From Pseudomonas oryzihabitans (GTDB lineage: Bacteria; Pseudomonadota; Gammaproteobacteria; Pseudomonadales; Pseudomonadaceae), in NCBI RefSeq assembly GCF_006384975.1, contig NZ_CP021645.1, positions 643,501 to 707,500 on the forward strand: DNA of 64,000 nucleotides, written 5' to 3'. Shown in pieces: positions 40,088 to 48,282 of this stretch. The notes beneath the pieces are model-generated. The model was not told the origin of the DNA and ran no database searches. It saw only the letters and a list, made by a program, of their open reading frames with translations. Made by a program: the position numbers and the translations under genes. The stretch's first letter is position 1, and each line of letters opens with the position of its first letter.

Positions 40088-41472
40088 GCCGACACCTCCG
40101 TCGGTTGCAGGGCCTTGAGCGCCAGGCCATCGAGCAGGAAGCGCTGCCAGGCGCCATGCTGGTTCACATAGAGGCCTTCATGGGTGAATTCGGTACCGGT
40201 GAGCACCGGCTGGATGCCCAGGGCCTCGCTGTTCACGGTGGGGCCGGCGGTCCAGCGGTGATGGCCGCGGGAGATGTCGTTCCAGCGCTCCAGGCGGGCC
40301 TGGAAGCCACGCTGGGCCTCGCGGAATTCCACCAGGTCGTCGGGCGTGCCCATGCCCGAGACGTTGAAGAAGTCCTCGAACTGGCGGATGCGATTGGTGC
40401 GGTCGGCCGGGGCCTCGCCCTTGACGCCGATGCACTGGCTGATGATCTCGGTCTTGTTCCAGGCCAGCGGCCGCACGATGCGCAGCTGGGAGCTGATCTG
40501 GTCCATGAAGAACAGGCTGGGGTAGATGTTGAGGTTGCGCAGGCGATGCATCATCCATTCGGCGCGGGCCTGGCCGTATTCCTCCACCAGGCGCGGCATG
40601 ACGCTGGCGTAGCCGGGGCGCACGGCGGGGTTGGGCATGTCGCTGAACAGCAGGCTGTGGCCGTTCTTGAAGGAGAACCAGCCATCGTCGGTCTCGGCAT
40701 CGCCGGCGCCGAGCTTGCTGTAGTCCAGGGTGCTGCTGGCGCTGCCTTTCTCGGCATTGACCTGCTGGCGGTGCTGCACGGTGGAGACGTAGTTGTAGTG
40801 CACGGTACTGACGTGATAACCGTCCAGGCCGTTCTCGTTCTGCAGCTTCCAGTTGCCGTCGTAGGTGTAGGTGGACTTGCCCGGCAGGATCTCCAGCTCA
40901 CCGGTGGGGGACTGGGCCACCATCATGTCGAAGAACACCTTGGCATCGCCCAGGTAGTCTTCCAGGGAGTCACTGCCCTGGGTGTCCAGGCTGACGAAGA
41001 CGAAGCCCTTGTAGCTCTGGATGCGCGCCTTCTTCAGGCCGCGGGTGGCCTTGTCGAAGCCATCGGGGTATTCGCCCGGTGCCTTGACCTTCACCAGGCG
41101 GCCGTCGCTCTTGTAGCACCAGGCGTGGAACGGACAGGTGAAGGTGGACTGGTTGCCGCGCGCCACGCGGGTGAGGGTGGCGCCGCGGTGCTGGCAGGCG
41201 TTGATCAGCGCATGCAGCTCGCCGTTGCCATCGCGGGTGATGATCAGCGGTTGGCGCCCGGCGCGCATCGTGACGAAGTCGTGGGGCTTGGCGATCTCGC
41301 TTTCGTGGCAGGCATAGATCCAGACCTTCTCGAAGATCAGCTCCATTTCCAGCTCGAACAGCTCGGGTTCGGTGAAGAGATCGCGGGCGATGCGATAGAC
41401 GCCGTCGGCCGGACGGAAGTCCAGGCAACCTTGGATGTAGTCCTGCCATTGGGCAATGCTGCGGATGCTCAT
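40084..41472 (-). CDS. antA: Anthranilate 1,2-dioxygenase large subunit AntA
   Basis: A 462-residue catalytic subunit with the Rieske centre (CQHRGATL and CPFHAWCY) near residues 85-110 and the mononuclear iron site in NGLDGYHVSTVHYNYVSTV. Long stretches (YACHESEIAKPHDFVTMRAG, TGELEILPGKSTYTYDGNWK, FFNVSGMGTPDDLVEFREAQ) agree with AntA of P. aeruginosa as I remember it, closer than BenA. It converts anthranilate to catechol with loss of CO2 and ammonia. AGAGGA precedes the ATG. First gene of antABC, with candidate AntR sites about 60 bases upstream. Confidence 0.94.
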   Translation of the reverse strand: MSIRSIAQWQDYIQGCLDFRPADGVYRIARDLFTEPELFELEMELIFEKVWIYACHESEIAKPHDFVTMRAGRQPLIITRDGNGELHALINACQHRGATLTRVARGNQSTFTCPFHAWCYKSDGRLVKVKAPGEYPDGFDKATRGLKKARIQSYKGFVFVSLDTQGSDSLEDYLGDAKVFFDMMVAQSPTGELEILPGKSTYTYDGNWKLQNENGLDGYHVSTVHYNYVSTVQHRQQVNAEKGSASSTLDYSKLGAGDAETDDGWFSFKNGHSLLFSDMPNPAVRPGYASVMPRLVEEYGQARAEWMMHRLRNLNIYPSLFFMDQISSQLRIVRPLAWNKTEIISQCIGVKGEAPADRTNRIRQFEDFFNVSGMGTPDDLVEFREAQRGFQARLERWNDISRGHHRWTAGPTVNSEALGIQPVLTGTEFTHEGLYVNQHGAWQRFLLDGLALKALQPTEVSA

Positions 41473-41530
41473 CAGGGGTGTCCTCTAGGGTGAGACTCGC
41501 CTCGATTGAAGCCCCGCCACCCCAACCCCT

Positions 41531-41570
41531 CTATCCGCTTTTTCGCTGATCGCTAGCCGAATTTTTTCGC
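41531..41570 (-). promoter_or_regulatory. Candidate AntR direct repeats upstream of antA
   Basis: Read on the minus strand, two units GCGAAAAA-(N)-CGGNTAG stand in tandem: one at 41570-41553 (with GGCTA) and one at 41546-41531 (with GCGGATAG). The second shares GCGGATAG with the araC and antR sites. The GGATA is 60 bases before the antA ATG, as in the iifA promoter. The TGCA half is degenerate here (GCGA, GAAA). Confidence 0.5.
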
Positions 41571-41584
41571 TCGCCGGACTGGCC

Positions 41585-41599
41585 TGCACTCTGCGGATA
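41585..41599 (+). promoter_or_regulatory. Perfect XylS-type half-site upstream of the araC gene
   Basis: TGCA-CTCTGC-GGATA is an exact match to the XylS half-site TGCA-N6-GGNTA, 54 bases before the ATG of the plus-strand AraC gene and in the divergent promoter shared with antA. Only one clear half is present in this orientation. Confidence 0.6.
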
Positions 41600-41652
41600 G
41601 TGGCGGCGGCACGCGGCGTGCAGCATGGAACCAGCCAGCGGAGGAGACCAGC

Positions 41653-42630
41653 ATGCAGCAGACGAATTTCGAGGTGCAGACGCATAGTGGCCAGGTCGCC
41701 GAGGCCTGTCGCTGGATGAGCGCAATGGCCGGTCCGCATCGCCTGGAAACCCGCAGCGGCGCCGAATTGAGTTTCCACCACCAAGGGCTGCGACTGCCGG
41801 GCCGGGCCACGGTGCTGGGGCGGATCGGCTATGGCGCTGCGGTGCAGATCGGCATCGACGCCCTGGATGCCTATAGCCTCAGCCTGCCGCTGCAGGGCCG
41901 CCAGTCGCTCGCCAGCCGCGGCGCGCGCGTGCGCTCCGACAGCCAGTGCGGAATGGTCGTCGCGCCCCATGAATGGCAGCGGCTGGACATGGCCGCCGAC
42001 TGCCTCAAGCTGCAGGTGGTGATCCGCCGCGAGGCCCTGCAGGAGGTGGCGGAGGGCCTGCTGGGCCGGCCCTTGGCGGCGCCCCTGAGCTTTGCCGGCG
42101 AGATGGAACTGGCGCGCCCGGCGGTCGCAGCCTGGTGGCAGGGTGTGCGCCAATTGCTGGATGGATGGAGCGCTGTCCAGGCGCTCTACGGCCAGCCGGC
42201 GCTGGCCAACGATTTGGAGGTGATGCTGCTCAAGGGCCTGCTGCTGGCCCAGCCGCACAACTACTCCGCGGCTCTGGAGGAAGGCGTGGGGACCGGCTAC
42301 CCCGAGTTTCTCCTGCGGGCGCGGCGTTATCTCGAAGCCCATGCGCGGGAGAATCCCTCGCTGGAGAGCCTGGAACGCGTGGCCGGGGTGTCCCGCGCCA
42401 AGCTCTACGCCAGCTTCCGCCGCTATCACGGCCAGCCACCCATGGCCTATCTCAAACGGCTACGATTGGAAGAGGTTCGGCGCCTGCTGCTGGCGCGTCG
42501 TGAGGGCGCCAGCGTTTCGCGCATTGCCTTGGATTGGGGCTTCGAGCACCTGGGGCGCTTCGCCAGTGACTACCGCCAGGCGTTCGGCGAGACGCCGTCC
42601 CAGACCCTGGCGGGACGGCGTCTCGACTAG
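41653..42630 (+). CDS. AraC/XylS-family regulator, divergent from antA
   Basis: A 325-residue regulator with an AraC-binding-2 type N-terminal domain and two C-terminal HTH motifs (PSLESLERVAGVSRAKLYASFRRYHG and ASVSRIALDWGFEHLGRFASDYRQAFGETPSQ). GGAGGAGA precedes the ATG. Divergent from antA, it could control iif or ant genes. It ends overlapping the end of the second AraC gene by four bases (convergent). Which of the two is AntR is not certain; I favour the second. This one may respond to indole or to another intermediate. Confidence 0.85.
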   Translation: MQQTNFEVQTHSGQVAEACRWMSAMAGPHRLETRSGAELSFHHQGLRLPGRATVLGRIGYGAAVQIGIDALDAYSLSLPLQGRQSLASRGARVRSDSQCGMVVAPHEWQRLDMAADCLKLQVVIRREALQEVAEGLLGRPLAAPLSFAGEMELARPAVAAWWQGVRQLLDGWSAVQALYGQPALANDLEVMLLKGLLLAQPHNYSAALEEGVGTGYPEFLLRARRYLEAHARENPSLESLERVAGVSRAKLYASFRRYHGQPPMAYLKRLRLEEVRRLLLARREGASVSRIALDWGFEHLGRFASDYRQAFGETPSQTLAGRRLD

Positions 42631-43658
42631 CCGGAGAGCGCGCCGCGAAAACGGCGGGTTTCCGAGGGAGACTCGCCGTAGCGGCGCTTGTATTCCTGAG
42701 CGAACCTGCCGAGGTGGGCGAAGCCCCACTTGTAGGCGGTGTCCGTCACCGACTCCACTCGCCCGCTGCGCAGCTCTTCATGCACCCGCTCCAGGCGCAG
42801 GTCGCGAAGGTAGTGCATCGGTGTGGTGCCGCGATAGGTGCGGAAGCCGGCGAACAGGGTGCGGACGCTGACGCCGCCGTGCTCGGCCAGGGTTTCCACG
42901 CTCAGCGGCTCGTGCAGGTGCTCGGCGATGTAGGCCTCGATGCGCTTGATGAAGTAGGGCGAGACATTGCGCTCCCGCGTGCCTTCCAGCTGGCCATGCA
43001 GCGAATGCGGCTGGCCATAGAGCAGGGCGTTGAGCAGGGAGGATTCGAATTGCTTGAGCACCAGCGGCTGGTGGATAGGATGCGCCGGGTCCGCCAGGCC
43101 CTCCATGAGCAGGCCGAGCAACTGCAGGAAGTAGCTGCCGCCGGCTTGGCGCAGGTCCAGGCGCGGATCGAATTGCGGCAGGCGGCCCTGCTGGGGCAGG
43201 TGCTGGGCGCAATGATGTTCCAGGTCGCTCCGCTCCAAGCGCAGCACCAACTGGGCGGCACCGCCGTACCACCTCATGCGCACCGGTAATTCCGGCGAGA
43301 GCAGGGCGGCGAGGTGCGGTGAGGACTGGAAGTCCATCGCCCCGCAATGGATGTCGGCGCCACCGGCGAGGGGGATCTGGATGAGATAGAAGTCCTGCAG
43401 GCACTGCGGATCGATGTCGACGTCGGTGCCGTATTCCAGGCGATTGAGCGACAGCCGCCCGCGGCTGACGTGGTGCAGGCTGGCGCTGACGCTGTCGCCG
43501 CGGTGCACCGGCTTCAGCTCGTGGGGCTTGAACACCTTGCTGACACCCTGGCAGGCCGCATCACGATCGGCGACCAGGAATTGCAGGCTGTTCGAACAGA
43601 ACAGGCTGGTCTGGCGAAAGCGCTCACCGCTCTCGGAAGGTGCGGACTCATGGAGCAT
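42627..43658 (-). CDS. antR: AraC/XylS-family activator, probable AntR
   Basis: A 343-residue protein with the BenR/XylS-like effector domain (KVFKPHELKPVHRGDS, SLNRLEYGTDVDIDPQCLQDFYLIQIPLAGG) and two HTH motifs (LSVETLAEHGGVSVRTLFAGFRTYRG, ESVTDTAYKWGFAHLGRFAQEYKRRYGESPSE). AntR activates antABC with anthranilate as effector. The start at 43658 is fixed by AAGGAGGT four bases upstream, the best ribosome site in the region. Two TGCA-N6-GGATA repeats lie 56-90 bases upstream of it. Confidence 0.82.
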   Translation of the reverse strand: MLHESAPSESGERFRQTSLFCSNSLQFLVADRDAACQGVSKVFKPHELKPVHRGDSVSASLHHVSRGRLSLNRLEYGTDVDIDPQCLQDFYLIQIPLAGGADIHCGAMDFQSSPHLAALLSPELPVRMRWYGGAAQLVLRLERSDLEHHCAQHLPQQGRLPQFDPRLDLRQAGGSYFLQLLGLLMEGLADPAHPIHQPLVLKQFESSLLNALLYGQPHSLHGQLEGTRERNVSPYFIKRIEAYIAEHLHEPLSVETLAEHGGVSVRTLFAGFRTYRGTTPMHYLRDLRLERVHEELRSGRVESVTDTAYKWGFAHLGRFAQEYKRRYGESPSETRRFRGALSG

Positions 43659-43710
43659 TGTTACCTCCTTGCACACAGGCGTGGCCCCCTGCACCCTTTT
43701 GTTCCCCACC

Positions 43711-43750
43711 CACTGCAGTAAACGGATAGTCACTGCAGTCAGCGGATAGT
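43711..43750 (+). promoter_or_regulatory. Tandem 20-bp AntR/XylS-type operator upstream of antR
   Basis: Two adjacent 20-bp units, CACTGCAGTAAACGGATAGT and CACTGCAGTCAGCGGATAGT, differ at two bases. Each holds a perfect TGCA-N6-GGATA half-site (43714-43728 and 43734-43748). They point away from antR, so on the plus strand they face a gene-free stretch; they may serve autorepression or be left from a lost operon. Confidence 0.75.
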
Positions 43751-43886
43751 GATCGGGTAACAGGGCTCGTTCTTGGCCGCTGTTGGACGGCTCTGAGCAG
43801 GGGTTTGCAATGCATGGGCCAAGCGAGGCGTCTGGCCAGGCTTTATGGGCGAACAGCGGTCAGTGGCAGGACGGCAACGCTGGCAG

Positions 43887-44840
43887 CTAGCCCTCGTCGT
43901 GGCGCAGGCGTCCGTGTTCGCTGCGTACCGCCGCCATGAAGGTCTGCATGGCCGAGGATTGCACCCGGTGGCGCCGACGGATCAGGCCATAGGGAGGCAG
44001 TCGCGGCTCGAAGGCAATGGGTAGCACCGCCAGCAGGTGGCGGCCGGGATAGTCGTTGACCACCGACAGCGGCGTGACCCCAAGCATGTCGGTCTGCTGG
44101 ACCAGCGCCAGCAGGGTCATGATGGAGGTGGTCTCGACGATGCTGCCGGGGATATCGACCCGTGCATCGTGGAAGGCCTGGTTGATGATGGCGCGCATCG
44201 GACTGGGATGCTGTTGCAGCACCCAGGTGTGCTCCTGCAATTCGCCCCAGGTGAGGTGAGTGGCCTGGGCCAGCGGATTCTGCGCCCCGGCGATCACGCA
44301 GAGCACCTCTTCGCCGAGGCTGTCGAACAGCAGCTCCTCGGCGCGAGTGCCGGTGGGGATGCGGCCGAGCACCACGTCCAACTGGTCCTGCAAGAGCGCC
44401 TGGACCAGCACATCGCTGGTATCCACCTGGATCGACATGGACAGCCGCGGATGGCTCTGCTTGAGCGTGGCGATGGTGCGGGTCAGCAGCCCCGAGGCCA
44501 GCGCCGGGATGGCACCCACCGCGACGCGGCCGAGATTGCCCGATTCCAGGGCCACCAGTTCTTCGCGCATGCCCGAGAGTTCGGCGAAGACCATGCGCGC
44601 GTAGTAGATCACCGTCTCGCCGAAGGCCGTGGCGCGCATGCCGCGCGGCAAGCGCTCGAACAGTTCGACACCCAGCAGGCTCTCGATCTCGTGGAGCATC
44701 TTGGTGGCCGCCGGTTGGGTCATGCCGATGTCGTCGGCGGCGCGGCGCAGCGAGCCGAATTCCGCGAGGGCCAGCACCAGGCGCAACTGGCGCAGACGCA
44801 GGCGGCTATGGATGGTGTGGGCGTCGGGAATGCGGGTCAT
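43887..44840 (-). CDS. LysR-family regulator linked to tctCBA
   Basis: A 317-residue LTTR with the N-terminal HTH (LRLRQLRLVLALAEFGSLRRAADDIGMTQPAATKMLHEIESLLGVELFER) and a substrate-binding domain (GRVAVGAIPALASGLLTRTI). The N-terminal pattern resembles GbpR-type regulators of sugar and organic-acid uptake. It follows tctA by 86 bases on the same strand, so it may be the last gene of tctCBA and control it. Start at the ATG at 44840; an upstream alternative adds 30 unrelated residues. Confidence 0.88.
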   Translation of the reverse strand: MTRIPDAHTIHSRLRLRQLRLVLALAEFGSLRRAADDIGMTQPAATKMLHEIESLLGVELFERLPRGMRATAFGETVIYYARMVFAELSGMREELVALESGNLGRVAVGAIPALASGLLTRTIATLKQSHPRLSMSIQVDTSDVLVQALLQDQLDVVLGRIPTGTRAEELLFDSLGEEVLCVIAGAQNPLAQATHLTWGELQEHTWVLQQHPSPMRAIINQAFHDARVDIPGSIVETTSIMTLLALVQQTDMLGVTPLSVVNDYPGRHLLAVLPIAFEPRLPPYGLIRRRHRVQSSAMQTFMAAVRSEHGRLRHDEG

Positions 44841-44926
44841 GCGGGCGCGCCGTGGGGCTGAGGAGCTGGCTACGTTAGCGCAAAAGCCGGCGTCTGGCGC
44901 GGCCTGCCCACGCCAGACGGGGATGT

Positions 44927-46447
44927 TCACGAGGGTCGTACCTTGGCTTGGGGTTGTCCTCGACGCGCGACCTGGAGCAGCCGTGCCAGCAGCGGCCAGC
45001 AGAGCATCAGCAGGGCGGCGGTGGTCAGGCTGCCCACCAGGGGGTTGGACCAGAAGATGCCCAGCTGGCCATCGGAGAACAGCATCGATTGGCGAAAGGC
45101 GTCCTCGGCCTTGTCGCCCAGCACCGCCGCCAGCACCAGCGGGGCGATGGGATAGCCGAGCTTCTTGAAGGCATAGCCGAGCAGGCCGAAGCCGAGCATC
45201 AGCCAGACGTCGAACAGGCTGTTGTGCACCGAGTAGGCGCCGATCACGCAGACGGTGAAGATGATGGGCGCGATGATGCAGAAGGGGATGCGAAGGATGG
45301 CGGCGAACAGCGGTACCGTCGCCAGCACCACGATCAGGCTGACCACGTTGCCGAGGTACATGCTGGCGATCAGGCTCCAGACGAAGTCATGCTGTTCGGC
45401 GAACAGCGTCGGGCCGGGGTGCAGGCCCCAGATCATCAGGCCACCGAGCATCACCGCCGCGGTGGCCGAACCGGGAATGCCCAGGGTCAGCATGGGTAGC
45501 AGGGCGCTGGTGCCGGCGCTGTGATCGGCGGTCTCCGGGGCGATCACCCCTTCCAGTTCGCCCTTGCCGAAGCCGTCGCGATTCTTCGAGAAGCGCCGGG
45601 CCAGGCTGTAGCTCATGAAGGAGGCCGCCGTGGGGCCGCCCGGGGTCACGCCCATCCAGCAACCGACCAGGGCGCTGCGCAGCCAGGTCAGCCAATAGCG
45701 CGGCAGCTGCTTCCAGGTCGCGAGCACGGTCCTCAGGGTGATGCGTGCCTGCTCGCCACGAAAGACCAGGCCTTCCTCCACGGTGCAGAGGATCTCGCCG
45801 ATGCCGAACAGGCCGATCACCGCCACCTCGAAGCTGATGCCCGAGAGCAGCGCCGGCTGGTCGAAGGTCAGGCGCAGGTTGCCGGACACCGTATCCATGC
45901 CCACCGCCGCCATGGCGAAGCCGATCATCATAGCCGCCACCGTCTTCAGCGGCGGATTCTTGCTCATGCCGATGAAGGTGCAGAAGGCCAGCAGGTAGAC
46001 GGCGAAGAATTCCGGCGAGCTGAATTCCATGGCGAAGGCGGCGATGCGGCTAGAGAGGAAGGTCAGCAACAGCACCCCGACCAGGGCCCCCAGCAGCGCC
46101 GAGGTGAAGGCCGCCGTCAGGGCCTCGCCGGCACGCCCCTGGCGCGCCAGGGGATAGCCATCGAAGGTGGTGGCCACCGACGAGGGTTCGCCCGGGATGT
46201 TGAACAGGATGGAGGTGATGGAACCGCCGAACAGCGCGCCCCAGTACATGCAGGAGAGCAGGATGATGGCGGAGGTGGGGCTCATGGTGAAGGTCAGGGG
46301 CAGCAGCAGGGCGACGCCATTGGGCGCGCCCAGGCCGGGCAGCACCCCGACCAGGATACCGAGCAACACGCCGATCACCATCAGCGCGATATGGTGGAAG
46401 GACAGGATCATGCCCATCCCGTGCATCAGGGAATCGAATTCGCTCAT
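44927..46447 (-). CDS. tctA: Tripartite tricarboxylate transporter large membrane subunit TctA
   Basis: A 506-residue protein with about 11-12 membrane helices and the TctA family motifs (GVLPGLGAPNGVALLLPLTF, GALFGGSITSILFNIPGEPSSVATTFDGYPLARQG, TADHSAGTSALLPMLTLGIPGSATAAVMLGGL). It forms the secondary-transport channel for substrate delivered by TctC. The start overlaps the tctB stop (ATGA). Confidence 0.95.
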   Translation of the reverse strand: MSEFDSLMHGMGMILSFHHIALMVIGVLLGILVGVLPGLGAPNGVALLLPLTFTMSPTSAIILLSCMYWGALFGGSITSILFNIPGEPSSVATTFDGYPLARQGRAGEALTAAFTSALLGALVGVLLLTFLSSRIAAFAMEFSSPEFFAVYLLAFCTFIGMSKNPPLKTVAAMMIGFAMAAVGMDTVSGNLRLTFDQPALLSGISFEVAVIGLFGIGEILCTVEEGLVFRGEQARITLRTVLATWKQLPRYWLTWLRSALVGCWMGVTPGGPTAASFMSYSLARRFSKNRDGFGKGELEGVIAPETADHSAGTSALLPMLTLGIPGSATAAVMLGGLMIWGLHPGPTLFAEQHDFVWSLIASMYLGNVVSLIVVLATVPLFAAILRIPFCIIAPIIFTVCVIGAYSVHNSLFDVWLMLGFGLLGYAFKKLGYPIAPLVLAAVLGDKAEDAFRQSMLFSDGQLGIFWSNPLVGSLTTAALLMLCWPLLARLLQVARRGQPQAKVRPS

Positions 46448-46962
46448 GACAGGGTCCTCAGCAGGCGGGCGAGGTCGGCCAGGGGACCCGCATCCAGCGG
46501 CACCTTGAACCAGAGGGCGAAGATCAGGTAACTGGCCAGGCTCACGCCGCCGGCGGTCGCCAGGATCTGCCAGACGCCATAGCGTCTTTGCCGCTGCCGA
46601 TCCCGCGCCATGAACCAGGCGATGAACAGGAAGGCCGTGAGATAGAGACCGAGCAGCGGCAGGGCGACGACGAAGGCCAGCATCGGCAGGAATACCCGTA
46701 GCACCTGGCCGAAGGCGGCGCGCTCGACGAAGGCCGTGCGCAGCGCCTGCCAGCGCCATAGGGTCTGCAGCGCCGTGGCCAGGCTGGCCAGGGCCAGCAA
46801 GAGGCCGATGTAGAAGGGGAAATAACCCGGTTCCGGACCGGCATCGCCCCAACCGATGCCCTGTTCCAGACTGCCGATCATCACGATGCCGCCGAGCCCG
46901 GCGGTAAAGCCCGCCAGGCCCAATTCCACCCAGCGGGTGGCGATCAGGGAATCTCCGGCCAT
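46444..46962 (-). CDS. tctB: Tripartite tricarboxylate transporter small membrane subunit TctB
   Basis: A 172-residue protein with four membrane helices (LGLAGFTAGLGGIVMIGSL, YFPFYIGLLLALASLATAL, VFLPMLAFVVALPLLGLYLTAFLFIAWFM, ILATAGGVSLASYLIFALWFKVPL). AGGAGA lies upstream of the ATG at 46962. Longer in-frame readings upstream lack membrane character and are rejected. Confidence 0.92.
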   Translation of the reverse strand: MAGDSLIATRWVELGLAGFTAGLGGIVMIGSLEQGIGWGDAGPEPGYFPFYIGLLLALASLATALQTLWRWQALRTAFVERAAFGQVLRVFLPMLAFVVALPLLGLYLTAFLFIAWFMARDRQRQRRYGVWQILATAGGVSLASYLIFALWFKVPLDAGPLADLARLLRTLS

Positions 46963-46990
46963 GGCCGTCTCTCCTGTGTCGGTGCGCCGA

Positions 46991-47989
46991 TCAGCGCTTG
47001 AGCCAGCCCGCGTCCTCGAACACCGGGGTGACGCGGGCGGTGTCCTGGGCGATGTAGTCCTGCAGCGCCTGGCCTTCGAGGAAGGTCGGCACCAGGGCGT
47101 TGCGCTCGATGTAGGCCTTGAATTCCGGGGTCTGGCTGACCTTGCGCAACAGCGCCACATAGAAAGCTCGCTGCTCCTCGCTGACCCCGCCCGGCAGCAG
47201 CACGGTGCGCGGGAAGCGGTACTGGTCAATGCCCAAGCCCTGCTCCTTGCAGGTGGGTACGTCCGACCAGGCGCGGGTCTCGGTGACCTTGGCGGTATAG
47301 GCCATGCGGTTCTGACTGAATACGCACAGCGGCTCCACCTGGCCGCCGCGCCATTGGCTCAGGCTCTCGCTGGGATTGTTGACGTTGGAGGTGATGTGCT
47401 TGCCGGCCAGCTGGGTGGCCGCCTCGCTGCCGCTCTTGAAGGGGATGTAGGTGAGCTTGGTGCCCTCGGTGCGATTGAGCAGCAGGGTCAGGGTCTGGTC
47501 GACATCCTTGGACTGGCTGCCGCCCATGCGCTTGCCGGCCGGGTCCTGCTTGATGGCGTCGACATAGCCGCGGGCGTCCTTCCAGGGCGCGTCGGCGTAG
47601 GTCCAGAGGATGAAGTCATCCTCGGCGATGGCCGCCACCGGGGTGAGGTCGGCGAGCTGATAGCCGAGCTTGGCGGTCAGCGGCAGCAGGTAGACGTTGT
47701 TGGTGGCGATGACCAGCTTGTCGGCCTCGCCCTTGGCCAGCTTCATCTCCAGGAAGGCCTCGGCGCCGTTGCCGCCCCCTTTGTTCATCACCACGGTGCT
47801 GGCATCGAGCAACTGGTGCTGGGTGATGATCGACTGGATCAGCCGGCCGAGCTGATCGGTACCGCCACCGGGGCCGCCGGCGACTACGATCTCTACCTTG
47901 CCCTCCGGTTGCCAAGCCGCGTGCGCCATTGGCGCGGCCACGGCGAGAAAGCCTAGGGGGAGGGCGGCGAGCAGGGAGGGGCTGCGCAT
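46991..47989 (-). CDS. tctC: Tripartite tricarboxylate transporter substrate-binding protein TctC
   Basis: A 332-residue periplasmic protein with a signal peptide (MRSPSLLAALPLGFLAVAAPMAHA) and the Bug/TctC fold (KVEIVVAGGPGGGTDQLGRL, VVMNKGGGNGAEAFLEMKLAKGEADKLVI, RMGGSQSKDVDQTL). It captures a carboxylate for TctAB; the ligand cannot be inferred. AGAGGAAA is upstream of the ATG. It opens tctCBA-lysR, with a T-N11-A site 90-104 bases upstream. Confidence 0.93.
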   Translation of the reverse strand: MRSPSLLAALPLGFLAVAAPMAHAAWQPEGKVEIVVAGGPGGGTDQLGRLIQSIITQHQLLDASTVVMNKGGGNGAEAFLEMKLAKGEADKLVIATNNVYLLPLTAKLGYQLADLTPVAAIAEDDFILWTYADAPWKDARGYVDAIKQDPAGKRMGGSQSKDVDQTLTLLLNRTEGTKLTYIPFKSGSEAATQLAGKHITSNVNNPSESLSQWRGGQVEPLCVFSQNRMAYTAKVTETRAWSDVPTCKEQGLGIDQYRFPRTVLLPGGVSEEQRAFYVALLRKVSQTPEFKAYIERNALVPTFLEGQALQDYIAQDTARVTPVFEDAGWLKR

Positions 47990-48078
47990 GGGATTTCCTC
48001 TTTCTTGTCGTTGTTTTAGTGAGGCTGAGTCTGCGCAGCCCTCGTTGGAGCTGACCACTCAAAAATAGACATGCCTCG

Positions 48079-48093
48079 ATAGCCTGGGGTTAT
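48079..48093. promoter_or_regulatory. T-N11-A dyad operator upstream of tctC
   Basis: ATAGCCTGGGGTTAT on the plus strand fits ATARCCTNAGGYTAT (one mismatch). It is one of four related sites in this region and lies about 97 bases (centre) before tctC. Confidence 0.6.
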
Positions 48094-48161
48094 GCCTGAA
48101 AAGGCCGCTTCGCTGGATGCCGCGTCGCAGAGGGTTTGCTGGCTCGTAGCCGGACGGACCT

Positions 48162-48176
48162 ATTTCCTGGGCTTAT
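48162..48176. promoter_or_regulatory. T-N11-A dyad operator upstream of the MFS-amidohydrolase operon
   Basis: ATTTCCTGGGCTTAT resembles the site before the RhmD-like gene (ATTTCCTCAGGTTAT). Its centre is 29 bases before a TTGGAC -35 box, the same spacing as at the pdxA-like promoter. Confidence 0.55.
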
Positions 48177-48196
48177 ATCCTCATCGCCTTATTTGC

Positions 48197-48229
48197 ATTG
48201 GACGGTTATCACCTCACGCCGGATAGTCG
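48197..48229 (+). promoter_or_regulatory. Predicted promoter of the MFS-amidohydrolase operon
   Basis: ATTGGACGGTTAT (-35 TTGGAC) followed after 18 bases by GATAGTCG (-10 GATAGT). The same two blocks recur at 55111-55144 before the pdxA-like gene. Confidence 0.55.
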
Positions 48230-48282
48230 ACCCTGCCAGTCGGTCGCTGAACGCCCATAACAACAATCCCAGGGGTCACGCC

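Noticed and set aside
38551..41472. Benzoate dioxygenase benABC
   Set aside because: AntA agrees much better with remembered AntA sequence, and the iif-type operon and absence of benD fit anthranilate.
44927..47989. Terephthalate (tph) cluster because of TctC and a PdxA/TphB-like gene
   Set aside because: No ring-hydroxylating dioxygenase or reductase of the Tph type is in this part; the genes are in separate operons.
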